Shown: one piece after another, positions 32,389-43,235 of the stretch
Layout of the letters: every line of letters begins with the position of its first letter
Numbering within the stretch: position 1 is the stretch's first letter
Assembly (NCBI GenBank): GCA_027422505.1
Contig: JAPQWV010000483.1
Location: forward strand, 310,001 to 374,000
DNA length: 64,000 bases
Reading direction: 5' to 3'
DNA from: Craterostigma plantagineum
Taxonomy: Eukaryota; Streptophyta; Magnoliopsida; Lamiales; Linderniaceae
Notes under the pieces: generated by a model
The model's database searches: none
Told to the model about the DNA's origin: nothing
Seen by the model: only the letters and a program-made list of their open reading frames with translations
Position numbers and translations under genes: made by a program

Positions 32389-35300
32389 ATGGAATTAGGA
32401 AACTCAAACTGCGTTCAAATCTCTGCAACATTAACCATCTCTTCCCTTTTCATAATAAACCTCATTCTTACATGTTTATCATCGTCATCATCATCTACCA
32501 TGCATAATGCTACTACAGATCAGTTGGCCCTTCTCTCTCTCAAATACAAAATCACAAATGATCCTCGCAACATTATCATGCAGAATTGGACCGATGCATC
32601 TCCAATATGCAGTTGGGTTGGAGTTACGTGTGGGAAACGACACCACAACAGAGTCTCTTCTTTGAACATCTCTTACATGGGCCTCACAGGCGAAATCCCG
32701 CCCCAGCTTGGGAACCTATCTTTCCTCATCTCCCTCGACCTGCAAGGTAATAACTTCTTTGGGACGATTCCTGGAGATTTTCTGCGGCTGCGTAGGTTGA
32801 GATTCGTAAGCATAGGAGAAAATAGCTTCACGGGGGAGGTCCCTTCTTGCTTTGCATCCTTGCCTCGGCTCGAGATCTTATATGCGAACAACAACAGCTT
32901 TACGAGCTTGGATTCGTTCCTCCACGCCTCATTTGCTAATAATAACGAATCAAATCTCAATGGATTGGACGTGTCATTCAACTTTCTCCAGGGTAAGATT
33001 CCAGAATCTATAGGAAATCTACGCAATCTCACATGGCTGAAGATGATGGGCAATCAACTATCGGGTTTTCTACCTTCTTCGCTTGCCAATTTGACGAGTC
33101 TGGTATATCTCAATATGGACACTAACTACATTGAAGGGAATTTACCTGAATGGATGGGGAATCTTCGTAGCCTTACTTATTTGAATTTACAAAGAAATCG
33201 ACTTATCGGTTCGATACCATCGAGCATCTTCAACGTATCTACTCTTGAAAATTTAGGCTTGTTTCAGAATTATGTATCCGGCGCACTTCCAAATGATATG
33301 TGTCTTCGTCTTCCGGTGCTCAGAGGACTTTATTAGGGCGTAATGAGATTTACGGTGAAATTCCGTCAAATATTTCATTGTGCTCTAAGCTTCAAATTTT
33401 ATCGGTGCCATATAACAATATTGCCGGTATAGACTCCATATATTCCTCAGTAAATCCTTTACATTTGAGTGTTCTAACTGTTACATTATGTCGGCACTAA
33501 ACTTATTATGTTTTGCAGGTGAGATACCAAGTGCAATATGGGAACTTAAGAAGCTTGATATTCTGAAGTTAGGAAACAATCAACTAAGTGGTTCGGTGCC
33601 AATAAATATATATAACGTTACCAGTTTGAGAATACTTGAACTCGCAGAAAACAGGCTTTCAGGTGATCTTCCATCAAAATTAGGTTATTTTCTGCCAAAA
33701 CTTGAAGAGCTCTATCTTGCAGACAATGACTTTGGTGGAGGTTTTCCAAACTCCATCTTAAATTGCTCTAAATTAACTGATTTGGACATCAACAACAACA
33801 GTCTCACTGGTCCAATTCCTACTTCCATAGGAGAGGATTTAAGATTCTTACAGTTCTTGAGCTTGGGTTCCAATGATTTTACATCTAATTCTGAATTGAG
33901 CTTCATCGATTCGTTGGCGAACTGCAGATACTTAGCAGTACTAGGAGTTAATGAAATTCCATTATATGGTAACATACCTGTGTCTATTGGAAATCTATCT
34001 TCTTCTCTCGCCAAATTGTATGCTTATGGGTGTGGCATCAAAGGTAGCATTCCTAATGAAATTGGTAACCTGACAGGGCTGGTAACGTTAAGTTTAGGTA
34101 CCAATGAGTTGAGCGGAGAGATTCCATCAATAATCCATAACTTACAAAGCCTTCAAAGACTCGGTCTTGGCGACAACCGAATAGTTGGACTCATTCCAAG
34201 CGAACTCTGCCAAGTAAAGAGTCTGGGAGGCATATATCTGTATACCAATCAGTTCACAGGTCCAATACCAGAATGTTTGGGAAATGTATCATCTTTACGA
34301 GAGATATATTTGGACGACAACAACTTGAGTTCGAGTATACCTTCGAGCCTTTGGAACTTGGGAGATCTCTTGGCTCTTAGCATTTCCTCAAATTCTCTAA
34401 CGGGTTCTCTGCCTCTAGAAATAGGAAATTTGAAATCTGCAACATCTATTGATCTGTCAAAGAATCAATTCTCGGGTGATATTCCTACAACATTTGGGGG
34501 TTTAGTTCAACTACTTAATCTTTCTTTGGCCAATAACGATTTCCAAGGCCCAATTCCCGAATCAATTGGAAGCATGGTCAATTTAGTTTCTTTGGACCTT
34601 TCTCACAACAAACTCAACGGGACGATTCCAAAGTTGCTGGAAGCTCTTAAATCTCTAGAGTATTTCAATGTTTCATTCAATGAATTATCAGGAGAGATCC
34701 CTATAGGTGGCCCTTTTCAAAATTTCACAAGTCAATCGTTCATGTTCAATGATGCACTGTGTGGTCCATCAAGGTTCGAGGTTTATCTTGCCATGAATCT
34801 CAACAACACAGAGCGAGGAAGAAGATAATTCTACCACTATTCATTTCTATAGGGATCGGAGCCTAGTTTTTGCCGTATGTTTGGCCTATGCAACAATGAG
34901 ATGTCGGAGGAAAACGAGTCCTCCAACTTATGCCGATGCACTTGCTACAGGACAGCCCGTAAGATTCTCTTATTACGAGCTATTGCATGCGACTGAAAAT
35001 TATGGTGCAAATAATTTATTGGGAAGAGGAAGTTTTGGTTCGGTTTATAAAGGCGTACTAAGAGATGGAACTGCGCTAGCCGTGAAGTGTGTTTCACATT
35101 CAGATCGAACGTTCGTTGAGGTCTTTTGAAGTCGAATGCGAAAATTTAAGAAACCTTCGCCACAGAAATCTTGCTAAAGTCCTTGGCAGTTGCACGAATC
35201 ATGATTTCAAGGCGATCGTATTAGAATACATGCAAAATGGCAGCTTGGAGAAGTTGTTGTATTCCGAAGAACGCCAACATATAAGCATCACGCAAAGACT

Positions 35301-35950
35301 CGATGTAATGATCGACGTTGCAAGTGCATTGGAATATCTCCATTACGGTTATTCAACGCCAGTTGTTCACTGTGACTTGAAGCCGGAAAACGTCCTCCTA
35401 GACGAAGAGATGGTGGCCCGTATTAGCGATTTCGGCATTACAAAGTATCTGAACGAAGGGGGAAGCATGACACACACTACGACCCTCGCAACACTCAGCT
35501 ATATGGCTCCAGGTGCGCCTACATTATGGACCTTCTAATCACATATTTGTTTATATAGTTGTAAATTGTAATATTTTTTCTTGTTTTGCTTGAACGAAAC
35601 AAATATTGGTTGAAGAATATGGTTCGGAAGGCATAGTTTCCACGAGATGCGATGTGTATAGCTACGGGATAATGCTGCTGGAGACCTTTACGGGAAAAAG
35701 GCCGAGAGATGAAATGTTTTCCGAAGACGTAACACTAAGGGATTGGGTAAATGGCTCAATGCCCGACGAAGTTATTGGAGTCGTCAATGCGAATTTGATT
35801 GCTAGAAACAATTTCGACGATAATCTATTGCACTGCGTTGTTTCTATTTTGGATTTGGGACTTAGCTGCTCTGCTAAGTCTCCCAGTGAGAGGACGAATA
35901 TGAAAGAAGTAGCTGCCCAGCTGAAGAAAATCAGAACGCGGCTAACGTAA
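32389..35950 (+). pseudogene. RLK3: LRR receptor-like kinase, four single-base breaks
   Basis: Sister of RLK1 with the full 3' end. Exon 1 32389-33426, exon 2 33519-35512, exon 3 35616-35950 (ends KKIRTRLT, about 18 residues earlier than RLK2). Compared with RLK1, one T is missing at about 33332, one T at about 34782 and one T at about 34864, and there is a net +1 change at about 35086 (GTGAAGTGTG against GTGAAAGTG). The LRR site broken in RLK1 (34397) is intact here. Domains otherwise as in RLK2: non-RD HCDLKPEN and DFG present; Gly to Ser change just before YMAPE. Because RLK1 and RLK3 are broken at different places, their common ancestor was probably intact. Confidence 0.88.
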
Positions 35951-36083
35951 TCCTCTAAAGATACTTCCGACGCATCGACAAGTCGGTCGAGAGAGATATG
36001 AAAAGAAAAACTGGATCTTTTCTCAGTATTCCTCTCTTATGTATCCCCTCCATGTTTGCTTAACTAATTAATGCTTAACGTAA

Positions 36084-37052
36084 TCAGAAGCTGTGCGCGC
36101 TTGCAGCTTTTGCAGCTTCGACGATCTCTTCTTCTGACGAAATTCCTAGGTTTCCGTAGCATATGTTGTCTCAAATCGTCTCGTTGAAGAGAACCGGTTC
36201 TTGGCTCACTAACCCAATTTGTTGCCTAAGACATCTTGTGGGATATCTGAAGCTAACATTCTGGAAAATGATTTCGCCTTTCAAAGACACGATTTTTAGC
36301 CCATCTTCGCTGCTCGAATCGATCTTTGGCTTCTGATCGACGATCTCGAATATAGAAGCAGCAGCTACCTTGGACTTCTTGAAATTCGCTAAAAGATTGC
36401 CGCTCTGCGAAATTCCAATGGATGAAACTTGCAGGGCGAAGAACACCTGAAAGAAAAAGGATATTTCGACGACGTTATGGGTACTTTGTTTCTGTCATTT
36501 ACAGAGATGAATGAACAAACAAGGTTTTTTTTTACCTTAAAAACTTGGACAAACTGTTGGTGATAGTGGTTTGTAAGAAGAGCTTCTACGTAGATGGAGA
36601 AATAATGTTCGCTGAACAGCACGAAATTTGCGAAGCCTAAGCCTATGCCTCCAACTATTCCATTCCATATTCCTTGCTTCATGGGAGTCTTACACTTCTG
36701 CTGATAGTTTTTCGTGAATTTCTCTTCGCGGCAAAATGAAGCAACCGTTCTTATTCCCCGACTGCATCGTTAGCCACTTGAGTCGCCTCTTCGTATTTCA
36801 CCTGGACACATTTCGGTCGTTCCCATCTTGGAGAAGCTTCGTACGTGTAAATCCTTCCATCAACATAAGAGGCAAGACGACTACAATGGTGAGCGCAAGC
36901 TTCCAATTGATGGCAAAGGCTATTAAAAGGCCAGCCAATGCAGTTGCTCCGTTTTGAACTGCTAACGATAAAGTGTCGACGACGAGGTTTCGCAGCATCG
37001 AAGCATCGGTCGAAAGCCTAGCACCTATCGCCCCACTGTAATAAAACAAGAT
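36084..37052 (-). pseudogene. ABCB2: short remnant of the ABCB transporter
   Basis: Minus-strand pieces of TMD2 (ARLSTDASMLRNLVVDTLSLA near 37000; KQGIWNGIVGGIGLGFANFV near 36660; VFFALQVSSIGISQSGNLLA near 36430) followed by a fragment of NBD2. FRYPTR is joined directly to CLRQQIGLVSQEPVLFNE at about 36235, deleting Walker A. The NBD2 signature, Walker B and C-terminus are gone. The right end stops in an intron at about 37052 and abuts W4. Confidence 0.85.
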
Positions 37053-38036
37053 GAATGTTGGCAATGGAAGCCCTGTTTCATCCCTATGTTTTAAGCCCGG
37101 TAGGTTTCCATTTTCTCTTTATGTTCTCTTTTTTGTGTCAGATTATTAAGCTCTTTGAATTTCTAAGTTTTATATTGAAATCATCGTTGTTATGGAACTC
37201 CTTGAAGTAGAATATTTTGTCTCTGAATTGCGTGATTATCGGTTTGTTCCTTCGCCTGAACTGAGAATGAAGATAACTTTTATGTATCGTCGGAGAATGG
37301 AGTTAAATGCTTTGATTTGAACATGGCACGCATTCATGCTGGTTCATTTCAGTAATTTGTAGTATCCTTTTTTTTTTTCAGAAGTTAATGAAGAACTTCA
37401 GTTTCTGTGACTGGATGACATCCATGTACTGTCGATAATGGCGAGCCAGAAAATCGCCGGAAATTGCCGGAGAAGAAGGCTGGTCGGAGCTGAAGAGTTG
37501 GTCGCGACGAGCAGTCACCGTATCGATGCGCGCGAAATCTAAGGGCTCAGATTTGAAGTCAGGAGATTTTTACGAGAAACGTAAGATGGCGCGCATAGAT
37601 GGATCAATGGCCCAGATCGATTTGGCTTAGATGATGCGGATGATGGATGAAGACCGTCGGATTGAAATCGGACGGCTTGTAATGAAATCGGGTTTTCAAT
37701 TATAAAGGCGTCATGCCTTTCATGCTGGGTCACGCGAGATGCATTGACTACGTGGCTAAATCTGGAGCATTGGATCGAATTAATCGGACGGCCAGGACAA
37801 ATCGTGCAACATGCTTTGCACATGACTTCAGCTCTATATAAATCAGTATTCTTAGTTCGAGTTAGCATCTTTGAGCGTCTGTATCTTTTCGTATAGTGAG
37901 AATCTCGGTGTGCGTTAAACATAAGAGTTTATAGAGAACGGCGGTGTACAATTCTTGTGTTGGGGTTAATACGAAAGGAAGCTCGGTTGATCCGTGGAGT
38001 AGGCCCAAATTCAGGCCGAACCACATTGTAGGATTT

Positions 38037-38260
38037 TATGAAGCAACCGAGATCTTTTAAAGAGAGATGAAGAACGAACGGATGATTTATTCAATATAAA
38101 AACCATAATCGAAAACAAGGCAAATACTTAAACTATATATAGGAGAAAATACTTAGACTAATTCAAATACTTAGACTAATTCAAGTATTAAGTCACTAAA
38201 AATAATCATAAATAAGTGGCCCTAATTTAGGAGAATAAGTCCTAAAACACTTTCCTAACA
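38037..38260 (-). repeat. 3' LTR of the nested element
   Basis: 224 bp, TG...CA ends, near-identical to 40056-40288 (single-base indels and a few substitutions), so the insertion is young relative to W4 decay. Confidence 0.88.
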
Positions 38261-40055
38261 CTCCTCCTTATTTTAGGATATGCGAGCTTCGAAACTCGAA
38301 CTTAGTAGTCGAACGAGGTTTAGCGCTCTCGCCAAAATTTGAATAAGCGTCAGAGTTTGTCGTTTCTTGACGGCGATCTTGCTGCATTTTTCCAATGCGT
38401 TCCACCGCAGCATTTCTTGCATCGTAACATTTTTCCATGTGATTCTTGACGAGATCTTTCGTAGTCGACTCATACAAGTTTTGCTTGAAGACTTGTTTTC
38501 CATTCATCAACATGCCGTTGAGCTTGTCAACATCTTGTTGAGCCAATTTCTCACTAACATATTTTATAACCCCAAGATCAAGCGTCTGCTCAGAAGAATT
38601 TTTTTCTTCTTTGCATGAGATAATACTTTCTTTTGCGTCTTTTGCGGGTAAAGCGATTTGCTTCTCCTCCTCCAATAGATTTAGAACGAAGCTTCTTCCC
38701 TTCATTTTTACTTTAAATATATCCCGACTACTTGCATCTTTAATCATACAGTAGCAGTCTTCAAAGAGAACTTTGAAGCCTTTTTCCATTAGCTGCCCGA
38801 TGCTTAATAGATTCTGAGCAATATCAGGGACATAAAGAACATTAGAGATTTAACTTTGTACCTGAACTTGTTGAGATTGCAACAGTTCCTTTTCCTTGAA
38901 CGGATATATACTTGCCATCTCCAACTCGAACTTTTGAATTGACTTCGCTAGTCAGATCCTTGAACAACTCCTTATTATACGTCATATGATTAGTACATCC
39001 ACTGTCGATGAGCCAATCCTTGCATGACGCGACACTAGAAACGCGTGTAGCCACGAAAAGATGATCCTCCTCCTCTTGATCAACTGGTTGAGAATCACCG
39101 GGTTTCGCCACTTCGTGTTGCTGCTGATTTTTGTTTCTACAGATCACATGCTCGTGTACTTTTTGATGGCATATAGTGCACTCGGCGGGGTCTTCTCCAA
39201 CATCTAAACGGTGGATGACCTATTTTTCCGCAATGTTCGCAAGGTGGATACGATTTTTTCTGATTTTCGTACCTCCTTTGCACATTCTTGCGTTCTGTCA
39301 CTAGAACGTCGCCTTCGTAATTCTTCTTCTTCCAGTTGGCTTTCGACGTTGATTGCGCCTTCGCTGCCAACACTCCTTCGATTGGTGTGTGTTTTCTCTC
39401 ATCATTCTCCGTTGCTCTTGTGCTTGCATGGCACTAAGTAACTCGGCCAAAGAGATCTTCGACAAGTCCTTGGTATTTTCCAAGGCAGTGATGGTTGCTT
39501 CGTACCTTTCTGGTACTGTAACGAGAATTTTTTCGACGATCCTCGAATCAGTGAACTCAGATCCAAGAAGTCTCACCTTATTTGTGATCTACAACAGCTT
39601 GTCTGAATATTCCTTGATCGTATCAGAATCCTCCATTCTTTGAAGTTCAAATTCACTGATAAGATTCAAAATTTGCATGCCTTTAATTCTTTCATCTCCT
39701 TCGAACTCCTTCTTCAGATAGTCCCATATCGCTTTCGCTGATTTTAAAGACATTATCCGAGTGAAAATTGTAGGAGAAACTGCAGCAAACAAACATGCCT
39801 TCGCCTTTGCTTTTCTTGTCTTCTTCTCTTTGTGTGATTTCAGTTGTGCCATCGTGGGATTGTTAGGAAGTTCGGAAATTTCATAATCTTCTTCCACTGC
39901 TTCCCAGAGATCTAGAGCCTCCAAATATGTCTCCATATGTACCGCCCAGTGCTGGTAGTTTTCGCCATCGAACACCGCCGTAGCAATCGTCGAGAAATTT
40001 GTTTCGGCTTCCATGATCTTCACAGGTCCCTTAAGATAGACGCTCTGATACCAAT

Positions 40056-40288
40056 TGTAGGATTTTTATGAAGCAACCAAGATCTTTTAAAGAGATATGA
40101 AGAAGGAACTGATGATTTATTCAATATAAACCATAATCGAAAACAAGGCAAATACTTAAACTATATATAGGAGAAAATACTTAGACTAATTCAAATACTT
40201 ACACTAATTCAAGTATTAAGCCACTAAAATAATCATAAATAAGTGGCCCTAATTTAGGAGAATAAGTCTTTAAAACACTTTCCTAACA
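40056..40288 (-). repeat. 5' LTR of the nested element
   Basis: 233 bp partner LTR, adjacent to the initiator-Met primer site at 40041-40053. Confidence 0.88.
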
Positions 40289-41036
40289 CACATAAACTCT
40301 GTCTATACAAGTGTGTGTTGCGATTTTAAGAGCTCATCTATGCTCAATTCGATCCACTTCCATAAACTGAATATACATTGAAACCTCGTTCGAGAGGTGT
40401 CAATTTCCTGATCTTCAATCTGCTTTAGTTTCTTTTGATCGTGCCATTTGTCTGTCCTATTTTCGTTGTATTCCGGTGGTATGGAAGAGCTACACCCAAG
40501 AAAGATAAGAAAAAGGTTAAGAAAAGAACCATCGTTTCTAAAATAATTTGGAACAATATGCTGGATAACACGCTAAAGAATTATTCTTCTGAGGCTAATG
40601 TGTACAGCTCAGTCTAAGTACGAAGTGAAGAATTGAGATGGCTGAAGTATTTGTTGTTTCTTATCTGATCGAATATTTGTTTTATGATATTATCTTTTTT
40701 TTTTCTTCTTTTTTTGTGATTTTCTTTCACAGGCTAGTTCAGTATCTCAGAAAACTGAATGGAAACAGATAGAGAGTTACTATTATGACAAGGATGAGAT
40801 GAATCAGGTATTTTTTGAGCCTCATGTTTTTCCCAACAATGATGATTAATGAGATAATTGTTATCATTCTTTCCCGTTTAAATAAAGAGTAGAGTACTCA
40901 GGAGTCGTTTGACCTCAAAAGATCGAAAAATTGCTTGCACTAACATGAAATTTGAAGTTGGCTTAATAATTAATTATTGAAATTTCAGATATATCAGATG
41001 TTGTGCAATTTTATTTTTCAGATTGTTGATTTGCAG

Positions 41037-42212
41037 CAGTGACGGACCTACAGTGGGGCTCGGGGGGGCTGTTGCCCCCCGGCGGCCGGATTACTCCGTA
41101 GGGGTATCCCGGCGACAACCCCCACCGTAGCAGTTTTCTCCAGTCTGCAGCTTCAGAGCCCCCCCATGGAAGAAGACGATTAGGGCAAGAGTCGTGGTGG
41201 TGGTGAGTGCTGACGGGATTGAGACTGTGAGCCCCCATGGAAGAAGACGATTAGGGCAATAGTCATGGTGGTGGTGATTGGTGAGTGATGACGGGATTGA
41301 GGTTGAAGATGATGACAAACCCTAATTTTAATTGTAATTTAATTGATAAGCTTAATGGGTTATTTCCTATTGGGCTTCTTAATAATTCTGAAATTACTTT
41401 TATGGCCTATATTTGAATAAATTTAATACTTTAATAACTACTCATAAATTTATATTCGATGTCATTTTATATATTTAGAGTATTAAAATTAATATTCATA
41501 AATTTATATTCTATGTCATTTTAAATATAATTTTACCTATTTATTTTAATATAATTTATTTCTTAAATTAAATTTTTTTACTAACTTCATAATAATCTAA
41601 TAGGCTTAAATATTACTCCCTCCGTTCCGGCAACTTTAACACATAAGTTGCTGGACACGCAAATTATAGTAGCATATTATAGTATAATGGAAAGGTAAAA
41701 AAGTGTATATTTTAGCACGAATTTTAAGAATATTTAATATTATTATATTGGTTATTTGTGATATTTTTTTTACCAAAAAAGAAAGGCAATAAAATTAGTG
41801 GGACGCTCAGAATGAAAAAATGTGATAAAATTAGTGGGACGGATGGAGCAATATAACGATGTGATGTGTATTTGGACACCTGTTAGTGTGTGCGAAACAA
41901 GTTAACGTACATTGTATCATATTGAGGAAGGGCAATGCATAGTGTGCCAGTTTCATCTCAATATAATTTGCCATTAAAATATTATAAAAAGTTAAATGAA
42001 ATTATTATTATTTAAAAGAAAGTGAATTTTTACTTGTAACATATTCACACGTAGAAAATGTCTCTACTAGTTTAAATTATTGGAGGAGCTCAGGTGAAGA
42101 TATAGCGTGTCAATTTTAGTGAAAGCATATCTTTATCTAGTGAGCGGATGAGCGATTTTATATACTTGTACGATTGAGCCCCCCCTGAGCAAAATTCCTG
42201 GGTCCGTCCCTG
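41037..42212. mobile_element. Non-autonomous hAT element in W4 exon 6
   Basis: 1176 bp bounded by terminal inverted repeats CAGTGACGGACC and GGTCCGTCCCTG (one mismatch), flanked by a perfect 8-bp duplication ATTTGCAG (41029-41036 and 42213-42220). The 8-bp duplication and CAG ends fit hAT. It cuts the coding sequence of exon 6 between DLQ and QRC. No transposase seen. A Stowaway-like element is nested inside. Confidence 0.88.
41616..41848. mobile_element. Stowaway-like MITE nested in the hAT element
   Basis: About 233 bp with ends CTCCCTCCGTTCC and GGGACGGATGGAG, the typical Stowaway terminal sequence, within AT-rich DNA. The expected TA duplication is imperfect (TA on the left, CA on the right). 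Confidence 0.7.
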
Positions 42213-43235
42213 ATTTGCAGCAACGGTGTTTGTACAAGACATTACGAGCTGGACACAAAAGTGTATCCTATTCCTTCTCCTATATTACTAACAACATATC
42301 TTTTTCTTTCCAAGTTCTTGCCATAGCTGCCACTGAGATTTTGAGTAAATATTCAGATTTGTAGTAGTGTCCGTTTTCTTCCTTGGAGATCATGGGAAGG
42401 TAACACATATTAAAGACCTTAGCTGTTTGTTTATCAATCAATGCTCTGTATCTTTCTCTCCAACAACATACTTGTTCAATAAGTGGCTGAAGCAATCCTT
42501 TTATAGCTGCCGACGCATCTAAACAATAGTTGCATTGTCAAACAAATTATTACTAACCATAAAATATGATTCTTTTTCTCTCGCCAATACTGATTACCCT
42601 TGTTGACATGTTACTTCCATAGATCAGTCTCTGTGGTTTGTGTTTCCTCTGAAGATGCTTATTACTCGTCATATTCTCCAAACTCGTGATGTGGGATTTC
42701 TCCAAAGGACGACCGAACAAAATCATGGACTTTGGTAATCAGCTCCTCTGTTACACTCAATTCAAATATCTTTATAGATCCTCGTGCTTTATTCTTTATC
42801 ACGAACAATATGCAGCAGCATATGAATCATACATTGATTTGAGGGAAAATGATATTCTCTATTTTCACAATTGGTCATTGATCGACAGGTAGTGAAGCTG
42901 ATGAAGGACAGTGCTGCTGTAGCCAGCTTTTGTCCATGCTCTAGCAGTGCCAGACCTCGACACTGTCGATCGAATAGGAAAGATCTGCGCAGCTGCTAGA
43001 GGCGATGGAGTTGTTAGTGTCATCGATGTAGAAAATGAGCTTTCTTTTTCTCCACTTAAAAAAACAAAACTTTCATCAAAGCACAAGACGGGTTCTGCTA
43101 AATCATCACTAAAAGGTGAAGAAGATTCATCGTCTAACGGAAAGAGTGACGAAGATCAAAATGATAAAAAGATGCTGTGTTTGGACTACTCAGTGGGTGG
43201 ACATGCCTCTGCTGTATCCTCTGTGTAAGTAATCT

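Larger units (their letters stand above)
27286..35787. repeat. Duplicated block B (about 8.5 kb), near-identical to 7342-15849
   Basis: Carries AP2, W3 and most of RLK3. Differences from block A are a handful of small indels (CT repeat length, homopolymers) and rare substitutions. Unlike block A it continues into the true RLK 3' end. Confidence 0.9.
38037..40288 (-). mobile_element. Complete gag-only LTR retrotransposon (copia-like), nested
   Basis: About 2.25 kb with LTRs at 38037-38260 and 40056-40288 (TGTAGGATTT...TTTCCTAACA), a perfect 5-bp target duplication CACAT (38032-38036 and 40289-40293), a primer site TGGTATCAGAGCG on the minus strand (40041-40053, complementary to initiator tRNA-Met) and a purine tract AAGGAGGAG next to the other LTR. 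The interior encodes only gag-like pieces: FDGENYQHWAVHMETYLEAL near 39960, a zinc knuckle CEHCGKIGHPPFRC near 39230, then LIDSGCTNHM (protease-like) near 39000, with frameshifts. No integrase or reverse transcriptase, so it depends on other elements for movement. Confidence 0.88.
37437..40411. mobile_element. Retroelement-like insertion in W4 intron 3 (host of the nested LTR element)
   Basis: W4 reads GTACTGTCGAT, then foreign DNA, then GATCTTCAATCTGC, continuing the intron as in W5. The foreign DNA outside the nested element (37437-38036 and 40289-40411) is about 720 bp. It has text typical of LTR/leader regions (GAATCTCGGTGTGCGTTAAA, a GAGTAGGCCC...CCGAACCACAT stretch). No coding region. 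Class unproven. Confidence 0.5.

Noticed and set aside
41011..41318. Small minus-strand proteins in the left part of the hAT element
   Set aside because: Low-complexity, repeated RLLPWG text inside a non-autonomous transposon; no homology I can name.
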